Source: Candidatus Zhuqueibacterota bacterium | GTDB taxonomy: Bacteria > Zhuqueibacterota > Zhuqueibacteria > Zhuqueibacterales > Geothermadaptataceae | Length of the DNA: 64,000 nucleotides | Reading direction: 5' to 3' | Assembly (NCBI GenBank): GCA_030950365.1 | Contig: JAUZRQ010000077.1 | Location: 1-64,000, forward strand | Part shown: one piece after another, positions 9,165-18,204 of the stretch | Layout: each line of letters begins with the position of its first letter | Position numbering within the stretch: the stretch's first letter is position 1 | Program-made: the position numbers and the translations under genes | Notes under the pieces: model-generated | Seen by the model: the letters and a program-made list of their open reading frames with translations, nothing else | What the model was told of the DNA's origin: nothing | The model's database searches: none

Positions 9165-10867
9165 TTTATCACCATGAATTTTTTCCAGCATTTGAATTTC
9201 GGGCCCTTGAGGGTCACCACATACATGCCGGCGCCGATCCTCCGCCCACCTTCGACCCGTCCGTTCCATTCCACCCGGTGCGCTCCGATGCTGAAATCGC
9301 GCTCGGCGATGCGCGCCAGGTGGGTGCCGGCGATGTCGTACACGTCGATCTGAACCGATTGCGCCTCGGTGAGGCCGAAATGAATGCCCAGCATGGGCTC
9401 AATTTCCGGCCGATACACATTGCGATCCAGATAACAGGCCTCGCTGGCCTGGACCAACACCCGGGCGCTGGCCAGATTGTTGCCGGGCAGCGTGTCGTTC
9501 TCTGCATGCACGCCGCTGCGATTGTCCAGCGTGAGCTGAAAGGCCGGCAGTGATGGCGCGACCACCGCCCGGTAACGGAATTCAAGCGCTTCATCGACGC
9601 CGATTTGATCCACATTCCAGACCAGCACCTGGCCTTCGCGTGCGGCCACCTGCGGCGAGAAATCGGACACTTCGATGAAACCGGGAAGAGTATCGCGCAC
9701 CGTCACTGCGGTAGCGGCAAGCGGGCCGTGATTGGTTACGTGCAACCGATATTCGAAAGCCATTCCCGGCTCTGCCCGGCCAAGGCTCGCCGTTTTAGTG
9801 ATGGACAGATCGTAGTTTTTGCGCACCGGCTTCATCAATGCAAAAACAAGGGTGCTGGCGAAATTGTTGTCCGGCAGGGTATCCCCGCTGGCGGCAATTT
9901 CCGCGCCGCTGTACAGTGGGACCACCGTCGAATCGATGGGCGTGGGCACGGACACGCGCATCCGGATGGAATCGCCTGCGCCGGCGGCCAGAGAATCGAT
10001 GAACCAGAACAGCACCCGTCCGAACTGTGAATCCGGAGGCACCGGCGAAAATGCTTCGATACCAACGAGCTCGGGAAGGGTGTCTCGGAGGACCGCGTTC
10101 AGGGCGGGGAATGGACCGGCATTGTGATAGCGCAGCACATAATCGTAGGACGACCCGGTCAGCGTGGCCGGATAGGTTCGCCCCTCCAAAACGTGCTGTG
10201 AATCGGCAATGGCTTCCTGGGTCAATTGCAGATCGTTGCAGGCAAGGGTGAGCACAAAAATGGTGATGCGCACACTCTGCGGCCCGGCGATCTGCAATTG
10301 GCCATTCACATCACGGCAGTTGATGCCGGTCGGCAAGTCGGGACAATTCATGAATTGCGGAAATTGATCCGCGATTTCGGCATAATGATGCAGCTCGATG
10401 GTATTGACTCCCTCGCTGAAATAAAATATACCGGCATCACGCATCATGATATGCTTGCCATCGATGGAATCATCTTCCACGATTTTGTAGCTCGCGTCCG
10501 GGCCTCGCACATTGGCGTCGCGCGGAAAAGACAACCGATCCTGCGCATCGCGAACCAACAAAAAAAAGCTCTCATTGATCTGATCGTTGCCGCTGTTGTA
10601 ACCGACCAGTGTCTCAATTCGGTAAAATCCGGCCTTCTGAATGGTGACACTGAACGCATTGCGCTGTTTCTCGCTGGGTCCAGCAAGGACAGTAACGGAC
10701 GGCGTAAAAAACGAATCGGCAGGGCAGTCTGCGGGCTGCACGAACGGCTCCGCAGCGGCGTTTCCGGAACCTGGCTCCTGCCCCCATACCGACAGGGGCA
10801 ACCGGACCATCAGCATCAGAGACGCCGGAATGCCGCGCTTCCAAAACCAGGCGGGACAATTGAGCAT
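9161..10867 (-). CDS. Secreted DUF11/CARDB-repeat protein with a C-terminal sorting domain
   Basis: A 568-residue exported protein. The ATG at 10867 begins a signal peptide (MLNCPAWFWKRGIPASLMLM, cleavage after about VWG); the longer frame upstream is not signal-like and is rejected. An N-terminal beta-rich domain (residues of about 60-200) contains a calcium-like NSGNDQINE segment. Two DUF11-type repeats follow, each with the characteristic DTLPELV or DTLPGFI and a NNxAS ending. The last 75 residues (VQIDVYDIAGTHLARI, GAGMYVVTLKG) are a FlgD/Por-type sorting domain lacking the usual NPFNP. It ends in GTGA, shared with the next gene, so the two form one operon on the minus strand. Function unknown; a surface partner of the downstream OmpA fusion is inferred. 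Confidence 0.82.
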   Translation of the reverse strand: MLNCPAWFWKRGIPASLMLMVRLPLSVWGQEPGSGNAAAEPFVQPADCPADSFFTPSVTVLAGPSEKQRNAFSVTIQKAGFYRIETLVGYNSGNDQINESFFLLVRDAQDRLSFPRDANVRGPDASYKIVEDDSIDGKHIMMRDAGIFYFSEGVNTIELHHYAEIADQFPQFMNCPDLPTGINCRDVNGQLQIAGPQSVRITIFVLTLACNDLQLTQEAIADSQHVLEGRTYPATLTGSSYDYVLRYHNAGPFPALNAVLRDTLPELVGIEAFSPVPPDSQFGRVLFWFIDSLAAGAGDSIRMRVSVPTPIDSTVVPLYSGAEIAASGDTLPDNNFASTLVFALMKPVRKNYDLSITKTASLGRAEPGMAFEYRLHVTNHGPLAATAVTVRDTLPGFIEVSDFSPQVAAREGQVLVWNVDQIGVDEALEFRYRAVVAPSLPAFQLTLDNRSGVHAENDTLPGNNLASARVLVQASEACYLDRNVYRPEIEPMLGIHFGLTEAQSVQIDVYDIAGTHLARIAERDFSIGAHRVEWNGRVEGGRRIGAGMYVVTLKGPKFKCWKKFMVIK

Positions 10868-11760
10868 GGTTATCTTCGCGTTAAAGGTGAAGAGACAGGC
10901 CCGTGAACGCGAATTGATGCAAGATGGCATTTGTGGACGCAAAGCAGCATCCCGGGGTGAGTCGCCATTTATAACAGGTTGGCGCCCAATGGCATCACTC
11001 CAGACGCATGTACCGTCTCGAACTCCATATTGCACCGGGTTAACGAGAAAGCTGTCTCAATGGCAGAACTCAAAGAATGCGTAAGGAGGAATGTGAATAG
11101 GAGCGATGCGGATGACTGGCGAGCTGGAAGTGCAATGACGTGAGGCAATCGGTCCCTTTGAAGGACCATCGAGCAAACAGGAATTGGAGGCCAATGTGCT
11201 GAATGCAACAAGTTGCAAAAGGATAGGAAGAGATGCCCCAAAGGTCCTAATTGCTGATTTCCTCCCTCACAAACATGAAACAAGATAAGAATTAATTCAG
11301 GTATGTCAAAGATTTTTATTGTTAATTTGAAAATATTTCATCCAATCAAACATATATGCAGTTTCAATGACCAATGTTGCCATGGCCCTGCCACGGCCGC
11401 GAATCGGACGCGGATGATCGCTTTTTCGTAATTATTTGGCCTTTCCAGAAATTTAGCCTGCCGGCTGGCTTCACAAAAAGAGAGTCCTGCATTTTTTTTG
11501 CTCATCCCCATTCGCAGAATGTCGATAAAACGGGATTGACAAAGGGATTTTCGAAATCCGGGCATGGTTGAATAGCTACGCATAGTCAGTCAAGCATTCA
11601 TTGAGCACCATCTGTACGGGGATAGAGGCCATGCAGAACGGCATCAGCCGTTTCCGCTTCGTTTGCGCCATTGAATCGTCTGCAGACTCGTAAACGTTCG
11701 TTTACTAATGCGGTTCTTCCCATTGAGTCGGCGTTTTGCATGCTCTTTGAAAGGTTTCTC

Positions 11761-11790
11761 TTGTTTTTCTCAAAAAAGTTAATAACTTTG
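11761..11790 (+). promoter_or_regulatory. Candidate Bacteroidetes-type promoter upstream of the PP2C phosphatase gene
   Basis: TTG at 11761 and TAACTTTG at 11783-11790 are 19 bp apart, fitting the TTG-N19-TAnnTTTG consensus known from Bacteroidetes. It lies about 350 bp before the phosphatase start. Whether this lineage uses that consensus is unknown. Confidence 0.3.
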
Positions 11791-11873
11791 TTTAAGATTT
11801 CTGTAATATCTCAGTCATACCAGCATTTACAAGAATTGCGTCAAAACTCCCTGGAAAACAGGCGGAGCATGAA

Positions 11874-11942
11874 ATTCCGGCGTTCCGGTGCCCGTCCTTA
11901 AGACGCCGGAATAACCATATCGGCGTATGGCTGAAACGTTGC
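11874..11942. repeat. Dispersed inverted-repeat element, partial copy G
   Basis: ATTCCGGCGT (11874-11883) and ACGCCGGAAT (11903-11912) are perfect 10-bp arms. They are followed by an end-like sequence, GGCTGAAACGTTGC (11929-11942), similar to the GCTGAATNGTTAC ends of the other copies. The left end is not clear. Confidence 0.5.
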
Positions 11943-12140
11943 AGATTTTTGCACATCCAAATAAACTTGTTGGTTGCGCCCGGACAATCGGCTATCTTTT
12001 GCCACTCGGGAATCCCTATCCATTCCTACTCAGCTCGTCCACTCCACTTCGCCCCCACTTTCCCGACCGTCCCTGCACCTATCCGATTTTTCACGCACGG
12101 CAAGCGATATCGCTTGTTGTCTCACTCGAATTGGAGAAAA

Positions 12141-13439
12141 ATGCCTGAAAGCCAGCAACAAAGGCTTGCCGCCCTGAAAGCCGAGAACCTTCGGTTACAG
12201 CGCGCCGTAAAGGAACTCTCCGTCCTCAATGAGCTGACCGGCGCCATTAGCGCATCCCTTGATCCGCAAAAAATCATGCAGACGATCATCCAGCGCTCCA
12301 TTCAGGCGGTGCGCGCACGTCAGGGAGACATCACCCTACTCAATCACCAATCGCCGGCCATGACGCAAACCCTCGTCCGCACCATGGACAGTTCGGTTAC
12401 CGATGATCCCTTCCACTTCAATCAAAGCCTTTTGGGATGGATGCTAAAGAACCGGCAACCCCTGAACGTGGCCCATCCGCAACAGGACCCACGATTCCGG
12501 CATGTCATCTGGGATGCCAATATTCAAAGCATGCTGTGCACACCGCTGCTGGTCAAATCCGATCTCATCGGCATTTTAACGGTGTACAACAAAATCGATG
12601 ACGAGGCGTTCACCAGAGACGACCAGCGTCTGCTGTCAATCATTGCCGGACAGTCAGCACAGGTCATCGAAACAGCACGGCTGTATGAAGAGGAGAAAAA
12701 GCTATTGCGCATCCACGAAGAGCTGCGGCTGGCCAACGAAATTCAAACCCGGCTATTGCCCAAAGCCTCCCCGGTACTGAATGGCTACGACATCGCGGCC
12801 AAAAGCGTTCCTGCACATAATGTCGGCGGTGACTATTTCGATTTCATTGCCAAAAGCGCCAACCAATTGGTCTTCTGTCTCGGCGACATTACCGGTAAAG
12901 GGATTCCCGCTGCGCTGCTGATGGCCAACTTGCAGGCAACTATCCGCGGCATCACGCTGTCGAACACCTCCTGCTGCGAATGCATCGACAAAGCCAATTC
13001 CATTCTGTTCCATAACACCGAAAGCGATAAATTTGCCACCTTGTTTTTTGGCATGATCGACGCCGAGACGCAACGCCTGCACTTCTGCAACGCCGGTCAT
13101 AACGCGCCGATCTTGCTGCGAAACACCGGCCAATCGGAACGGCTGAAAACCGGCGGTCTCATGATCGGGGTTTTCGAAGAATCGGAATATGAAGAGGAGG
13201 CCGTATCCATGCATCCGGGAGACATGCTCGTGGTCTTTTCCGATGGCATTTCCGAGGTATTGAATACCGCCGAAGAAGAGTACAGCGAGCAACGGCTGCT
13301 GGAATTCGTGCGGACGCATCCGGCGCAAACGGCCGCGGAGCTCATTGAAAGCATCCTGGCGGATGCCAGGAGCTTTGCCGGGCCCATTCCGCCATCCGAT
13401 GACATGACGCTTCTGGTGATCCGACGGCTTATGAATTAG
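12141..13439 (+). CDS. GAF-domain PP2C (RsbU/SpoIIE-like) serine phosphatase
   Basis: A 432-residue cytoplasmic protein. The ATG at 12141 follows TTGGAG; upstream codons look non-coding. A short N-terminal coiled coil (LAALKAENLRLQRAVKELSV) leads into a GAF sensor domain at about residues 30-185. A PP2C/SpoIIE phosphatase domain occupies about 215-430, with the metal-binding motifs VGGDYFDF, GDITGKGIPAALLMA, FCNAGHNAPIL and FSDGISEVLN all present. Such enzymes dephosphorylate STAS anti-anti-sigma factors in partner-switching. A STAS protein is encoded at 38544-38885, a possible but unproven substrate. The next gene is a broken Ser/Thr kinase, so the pair may once have been a kinase/phosphatase module. 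Confidence 0.88.
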   Translation: MPESQQQRLAALKAENLRLQRAVKELSVLNELTGAISASLDPQKIMQTIIQRSIQAVRARQGDITLLNHQSPAMTQTLVRTMDSSVTDDPFHFNQSLLGWMLKNRQPLNVAHPQQDPRFRHVIWDANIQSMLCTPLLVKSDLIGILTVYNKIDDEAFTRDDQRLLSIIAGQSAQVIETARLYEEEKKLLRIHEELRLANEIQTRLLPKASPVLNGYDIAAKSVPAHNVGGDYFDFIAKSANQLVFCLGDITGKGIPAALLMANLQATIRGITLSNTSCCECIDKANSILFHNTESDKFATLFFGMIDAETQRLHFCNAGHNAPILLRNTGQSERLKTGGLMIGVFEESEYEEEAVSMHPGDMLVVFSDGISEVLNTAEEEYSEQRLLEFVRTHPAQTAAELIESILADARSFAGPIPPSDDMTLLVIRRLMN

Positions 13440-13460
13440 CGAAATTCCTTGAGGGAATTC

Positions 13461-14769
13461 ATGATTGGAACCACGTTTTTGCACTACCGAACACACGGGG
13501 AATTGGGACAGGGCGGCATGGGCATTGTTTACGAGGCCGAGGACACCCGGTTGCACCGCGTGGTTGCCCTGAAGTGCGTTAACGCGGTTGCGGCGCACGA
13601 TTCAGGACAACAGGAACGGCTGCGCCGCGAAGCCAGGACCGCAGCCGCCCTGAACCATCCCAATATCGCGACCGTTTATGGTCTCGAGGAATGCGACGGC
13701 CAGCTCTTTCTCGTGATGGAATACATCGAAGGACAAACGCTTTACGATCTGGTGCGCAGCACGCCTGATCTGGCCATTGAAACCGTGCTTGCCATCGCAC
13801 GGCAAAGCGCAAGCGGTCTGGCCGCAGCCCACGGCATGGGCATTGTGCACCGGGACATCAAATCGCAAAATATCATGATTACCGCCGACGGTCAGATCAA
13901 AATCGAGGCCATCGAGCAATTGCGCAAGGCGCTGGCGGTCGATCCACTCAATGCCGTGGCGTACCGCGAAATGGCCGCGGCCTTTGCCCGTCTCGGCCAA
14001 ATCGGCCAGGCCGAGGTCACCTATCTCCAGGCCATCGAACTCAAGCCCAATTACTGGGCCAACTATTACCGCCTGGCCCTGTTTTACCACCGCCGCAGCG
14101 AGTATGTGAAAGCCGAGAAAAATTATCCGATCGTTACCCAGTTGACGCCGCTGAATCACATCGTTTACCCGGAACCTGGGGGCCCCGTACGCGGCGCAGG
14201 AGCGGTTTAACCAGGCGCAGGTCATGTGCGAAAAATCGCTCCAGATCAAGCCGAATTACGGCGCCTATGCCAACCTGGGCTATCTATATTTTTACGCCGG
14301 CCGCTACGCCAATGCCGCAGCCATGTATGAAAAAGCGCTGACCTTTCAAAATCGCTACTATTTGAATTTTGGTAATCTGGCCAGCAGCTACAAATTCATC
14401 GGCAAGGGGACCGAGGCGCGGATCCATTTTGAAAAAGCCATCGAGCTGGCGGAAAAGCAATTGCGGGTCAATCCCAAAGATGCCCGTGTGCTCTGGGGGC
14501 TGGCCGGATTTTGCGCCAACCTGACCAACAAACAGAAGGCGCTGCACTATCTGAATCGCGCGCTCAAAATCGATCCCGATAACCAGGATTTGCAATTCAA
14601 GGCGGCTGAAGTTTACGCGATTTTTGGGGATGCGCCGCATGCGCTGCGTTTTGTCAGAAAGGCGCTCGAAAACGGCTATTCCCTGAAAAGGCTGATGAAA
14701 TCCCCGGACCAGGCTACGCTGAAAACTCATCCGGATTTCATCAAGCTATTGCAGCAATTCAAAACATAA
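13461..14769 (+). pseudogene. Decayed Ser/Thr protein kinase-TPR gene (C-lobe deleted, frameshifted)
   Basis: The frame opens at ATG 13461 after GAGGG. The kinase N-lobe is intact: glycine loop GELGQGGMGIVYEA, Lys38 in VVALK, and catalytic loop HRDIKSQN at 130-137. The sequence then jumps at about nt 13905 straight from GQIKI to TPR repeats (EAIEQLRKALAVDP), so DFG, the activation loop and the whole C-lobe are absent. Near nt 14171 one extra base shifts the frame. The first frame stops at 14210, while the next frame continues the TPRs from AACCTGGG at 14173 (NLGAPYAAQERFNQAQ) to 14769. Functional family members run kinase, then DFG/APE, then many TPRs. Two independent lesions argue for a pseudogene, although the TPR part could still be made from ATG 14224. 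Confidence 0.8.
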
Positions 14770-14921
14770 GTTCTCTGTGCAGCAAGGCGACCTGCTGCGC
14801 GGGGGAATTAAATCGACGGCAGAACAGCCTTTGATAAGCGGTTCATCTTTTGACGTAGGATTCGCACCATTGTCTCAGTCTGTTTTGCTTTGAATAAAAC
14901 CCTTCATTGGAGGCATGAAAC

Positions 14922-15263
14922 ATGGCGAACCATCAGGTCATGGTCATCACATCGGATGAAACCTCCGGGACGGTTTTTGCTCCGCCGTCTCTGGAGGCCG
15001 CACCGGGCGATATTATCACGTTCCAGGCATCGCATCGGGGGAGTATGCCGCCCGCTTCCATCCGCGTGGTGTTCACAAGCCAGAACGTTTGTGAGCCCAA
15101 TAATGCCAGCCGGGCAATTTCGGAAATCATGCTGAGCGCCAATGGTTCCGGCCAGGCGCAGGTGATGCCGAACGCACGGAAGGGCATGGTTACGTATCAG
15201 TCTAATGCCGGCGCAAGCTCCATCCAATCATCGCCCGAACTGATCTATGACGACGATGATTGA
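14922..15263 (+). CDS. Small beta-rich acidic-tailed protein of unknown function
   Basis: A 113-residue protein with a good ribosome site (GGAGG at 14909-14913, 8 nt before ATG) and no signal peptide. Alternating hydrophobic residues (VMVITSDET, GDIITFQAS, ASIRVVFTS, KGMVTYQSN) suggest a beta-sandwich. The GDIITFQ segment recalls cupredoxin-like or Ig-like folds, but no copper ligand set (His-Cys-His-Met) is visible. The tail is DDDD. It is followed by a terminator and is probably monocistronic. Not recognised. Confidence 0.65.
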   Translation: MANHQVMVITSDETSGTVFAPPSLEAAPGDIITFQASHRGSMPPASIRVVFTSQNVCEPNNASRAISEIMLSANGSGQAQVMPNARKGMVTYQSNAGASSIQSSPELIYDDDD

Positions 15264-15383
15264 CCGAAACCGGCTTTTAGCAAGACACTATGAGAGCCAA
15301 CAGCGCCAATGCGCAAAGATGCATGCTCCGCCCTGGCAACCATCCTGCGGCATCGGCTGAGGGGAATCCGTATTCGGACTGGA

Positions 15384-15432
15384 GAATCCGGGGGGCGCTT
15401 CATCAGGGGGGCCTCTTCCCGGATTCTTTTTT
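15384..15432 (+). terminator. Rho-independent terminator
   Basis: GAATCCGGG (15384-15392) pairs with CCCGGATTC (15418-15426) and is followed by six T. It lies about 120 bp after the small beta-rich gene. Confidence 0.75.
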
Positions 15433-15762
15433 AATTTCATGACGTAATTGACGGATTCAGCGCCTATATATTGCCCCCATGCACCATCCACGCAATAGCG
15501 ATTATCGCATTTTGCTTCCATCCGGCCTGCCGCGCATGAAGTCCGGCAGGCGGCCGTCCGTTCCGCGTTTGGTTTGTTCCATTCAGATTGACTTTCCTGC
15601 CTGCATCAAGCATATTAAAAACATGTTCTCAATCAGCGGAATCCAGGATCCGCGTCAATCCGTGGCTAAAAAAATACAATTATTCAGCCTGTGTAGCCAT
15701 ATGTCATTCCGCCTTTTCGAAATAATCGTTTCATCCTCAACCTGAATGAATGCGAGGACACG
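15433..15762. other. Intergenic region before the M28 peptidase gene
   Basis: No gene was recognised. It holds a short dispersed repeat, ATCCGCGTCAATCCGTGGCT, at 15648-15667. Confidence 0.5.
15648..15667 (+). repeat. Short dispersed repeat (CGTCAATCCGTGGCT type)
   Basis: ATCCGCGTCAATCCGTGGCT occurs here. It matches 18 of 20 bases in reverse orientation at 17911-17930, and its first 17 bases recur exactly at 35353-35369. All three sites are intergenic. Confidence 0.7.
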
Positions 15763-17817
15763 ATGCAAACCAGAGCCATCATCCTTTGTCTCGGATTTTT
15801 TCTGATATGGGGCGGACAGGCGCAACCGCAGACCGCCTATCGTCTGCTTCCCCAACCCATTCTGAAAGTCATTGCCGAGGAACTTTCCGGCGAAACCGCG
15901 CACCGGCACCTGGAGTTTCTCGCCCAACACCACCGGATGCGCGGCAGCCGCCAGTTCCACCGTGTGGCGCAGTACATCGCCGAACGGCTGCGCGAATACG
16001 GACTGGAACAGGTGGAAATTCTGCAATTTCCGGCGGACGGCAAGACGTTCTACGGCACGCAAAAAGCGCGGCTGGCCTGGGATGCCGAATTTGCCGAGCT
16101 GTGGGAGTTGAAACAAACCGATACCGGCTGGCAGCGTCACAAACGCATCGCCAGTTGGGAGGCGATGCCCATCACCCTGGCGCAGGACAGCGAGTCCGGC
16201 GAGGCCACGGCCGATCTGGTGGATGTCGGCACAGGGCTGAGCGAGGCGGATTATCGCGACAAACCGGTTCGCGGCAATTTGGTGCTAACCTCATCCCAGC
16301 CAGGCGCGATCCAGCATCTGGCCGTGGATCGCTTCGGCGCGGCCGGCATCCTCAGCTATGCGCAGAACCAGCGCACCGCCTGGTGGAAGGAAAACGACAA
16401 CTTCGTGCGCTGGGGCCATCTCGACAGCTTCACCGAGCGCCCCACTTTTGCGTTCATGATTTCACTCAAGCAGGCGCGCGAGTACCGCCAGCGGCTTGAG
16501 CGCGGAGAGCGTATCCGCTTCTACGCCGTGGTCAAGGCGCAGCGGCATCCCGGTTATTACGACGTCATCACGGCGGTGATCCCCGGCAGCGATCCCCGGC
16601 TGCGGGACGAGGAGATTGCCTTCAGTTGCCACCTCGACCATCAGCGCCCGGGCGCCAATGACAACGCCAGCGGCAGCGTGGCCATTCTGGAAGTGGCGCG
16701 CACGTTTGCGAAATTGATCCGCGAAGGTCAGTTGCCGAAGCCGCGCCGCACGCTGCGGTTCATCTGGCCGCCGGAAATTGAAGGCACCCTGGCGCTGCTG
16801 AACGGCCGGCCGGAGTTCGCTCAGCGAATCAAGGCCGTGATCCACATGGACATGGTTGGCGGCGGACCGGTGACCAGGGCCATCTTTCACGTCACGCGCG
16901 GCCCGGGCAGCTTGCCGTCGTTTATTTACGATGTGGCCGAGGTGTTTGGTAAATTTGTAAATGCGCAAACCGACGCCTTTGCCTCCGGCCGCGATACGCC
17001 GTTTCCGCTGCACTCGCCGGAAGGCGGCAAGGAAGCCCTGCAGGCGGTGATGGCCAGTTTTTCTATGGGCAGCGATCATCAGGTGTACACTGACGGCTCG
17101 TTTCGTATCCCGGCCATCTACCTGAACGACTGGCCCGACCGGTTCATCCACACCAATTTCGACGTCCCGGCCAATGTCGATCCCACCAAGCTGAAACGCG
17201 CCGGGTTCATTGGCGCGGCCAGCGCGTATTTCCTGGCCAACGTCACCGAAAACGAAGCGCCGGTTCTGTGGGATGTGCTGCGGATGCAGGCCCTGGAGCG
17301 CATGGCGCGCACCCTGGCACGGCAGTCCGTCCTGCCCACCGACGAAGCGCGGTTGCTGGCCGGCTACCGCATCTGGTACGAAACACAGACGTTCGAATCC
17401 ATGCAGCGGTTTTTCGCCATTCCCGAATCGCTGCGGCGGGCGTTTACAGAATTTGAACAGCGCATGCGGCAGATATTGAAATACGAGGGCCCTTTCCCAC
17501 CGCGTTCGCGCGCGTCCGGCGCCGTGTACCGCCGCTCTCCGAAGGTGAAAGGACCGATGTCGGTGTTCGGGTATGACTATTTTCGCGATCATCTCGGCAG
17601 AGAAAAAGCATCCAGGATGAGGCTATTGACGTACCGCGGGCTCTGGGGCGCTGGCAGCGAATATGCCTACGAAGCGCTGAATTTCGTGGATGGCCGGCGC
17701 ACGGTGACCGAAATCCGCGATCTGGTCTCCGCCGAGTACGGCCCCATTCCGACGGAGCTGGTGGAGGAATACCTGCAGGCGCTGGCGTCCATCGGCGTGG
17801 TGCAGAAGGTGAAATAG
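15763..17817 (+). CDS. Secreted M28-family zinc peptidase with a PqqD-like C-terminal domain
   Basis: A 684-residue protein. ATG 15763 follows GCGAGGACAC, and residues 1-22 form a signal peptide (IILCLGFFLIWGGQAQ). A PA-like insert lies at about 130-270, and the peptidase domain at about 275-500. Zinc ligands typical of M28 are visible: His and Asp in SCHLDHQRPGANDNASGS, Glu in FIWPPEIEGT, Asp in IHMDMVGGG, and the final His in DRFIHTNFD. The active-site Glu expected of di-zinc aminopeptidases fits PEIEGT. The last 60 residues (FVDGRRTVTEIRDLVSAEYG) look like a PqqD/winged-helix domain, unusual in an exported peptidase. It may cleave peptides in the periplasm or outside the cell. Alone in its unit. 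Confidence 0.85.
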   Translation: MQTRAIILCLGFFLIWGGQAQPQTAYRLLPQPILKVIAEELSGETAHRHLEFLAQHHRMRGSRQFHRVAQYIAERLREYGLEQVEILQFPADGKTFYGTQKARLAWDAEFAELWELKQTDTGWQRHKRIASWEAMPITLAQDSESGEATADLVDVGTGLSEADYRDKPVRGNLVLTSSQPGAIQHLAVDRFGAAGILSYAQNQRTAWWKENDNFVRWGHLDSFTERPTFAFMISLKQAREYRQRLERGERIRFYAVVKAQRHPGYYDVITAVIPGSDPRLRDEEIAFSCHLDHQRPGANDNASGSVAILEVARTFAKLIREGQLPKPRRTLRFIWPPEIEGTLALLNGRPEFAQRIKAVIHMDMVGGGPVTRAIFHVTRGPGSLPSFIYDVAEVFGKFVNAQTDAFASGRDTPFPLHSPEGGKEALQAVMASFSMGSDHQVYTDGSFRIPAIYLNDWPDRFIHTNFDVPANVDPTKLKRAGFIGAASAYFLANVTENEAPVLWDVLRMQALERMARTLARQSVLPTDEARLLAGYRIWYETQTFESMQRFFAIPESLRRAFTEFEQRMRQILKYEGPFPPRSRASGAVYRRSPKVKGPMSVFGYDYFRDHLGREKASRMRLLTYRGLWGAGSEYAYEALNFVDGRRTVTEIRDLVSAEYGPIPTELVEEYLQALASIGVVQKVK

Positions 17818-17910
17818 AGCGACGTTCGTTACCACAGGGCAACCTTTCGCCGAGTCGCAGGGCAAGCTGAGCTGATTTGGATGGATATCGCAAGATTGTG
17901 TTTTTTTAAA

Positions 17911-17930
17911 AGCCACGGATTGGTGCGGAT
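17911..17930 (-). repeat. Short dispersed repeat, inverted copy
   Basis: The reverse complement of this site reads ATCCGCACCAATCCGTGGCT, 18 of 20 identical to the copy at 15648-15667. Confidence 0.65.
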
Positions 17931-17997
17931 GAAACACGGTTGATCACTCTCTCCCTTCTCTCCTCCCCACGTTAAGCGTACGTAAGGAGAGAAAATA

Positions 17998-18142
17998 GTA
18001 ATGATTCAGCCGCATTAACGATTTCGAGCATTCCATTGTCATTCCGAGAAAGTGGAATGGCGAAACAAACCGGAATCTCTATTCCCTCCTTCCCAAGTTG
18101 AACTTGGGAAGGAGGGAATAACGATACATGCTGAATCATGCA
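17998..18142. repeat. MITE-like intergenic element, copy E, containing a 41-bp palindrome
   Basis: The left end is GTAATGATTCAGCCGCATT (17998-18016). The right end, GCTGAATCAT (18130-18139), matches the other end type when read in reverse (TTCAGCATGTATCGTTATT). Between them lie GTCATTCCG and ACCGGAATCTC, as in the other copies, and a perfect palindrome at 18080-18120. The element sits just upstream of the GH127 start. Confidence 0.7.
18080..18120. repeat. Perfect 20-bp-arm palindrome
   Basis: TATTCCCTCCTTCCCAAGTT (18080-18099), one central G, then its exact reverse complement (18101-18120). It could form a very stable hairpin. No T run follows, so it is not a standard terminator. Confidence 0.9.
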
Positions 18143-18204
18143 CAGAAATGAATAGTAAATTTCAAACGCATTCGCTCACTTTTTTACGAAACAGGCTGCC
18201 CACC

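Larger units (their letters stand above)
10868..12140. other. Long divergent intergenic region
   Basis: About 1.27 kb between two divergent genes. It contains AT-rich tracts near 11290-11345 and 11750-11820, a candidate promoter (11761-11790) and an ATTCCGG-type inverted repeat (11874-11942). The short ORFs here have no ribosome sites or protein-like composition. Confidence 0.55.

Noticed and set aside
16462-17592. 376-codon minus-strand frame opposite the M28 peptidase
   Set aside because: The peptidase on the plus strand has complete catalytic motifs, so the opposite frame is a GC-driven shadow.
18080-18120. The 41-bp palindrome as a terminator
   Set aside because: It has no T run and sits about 260 bp after the upstream stop; it is better explained as part of the dispersed element.
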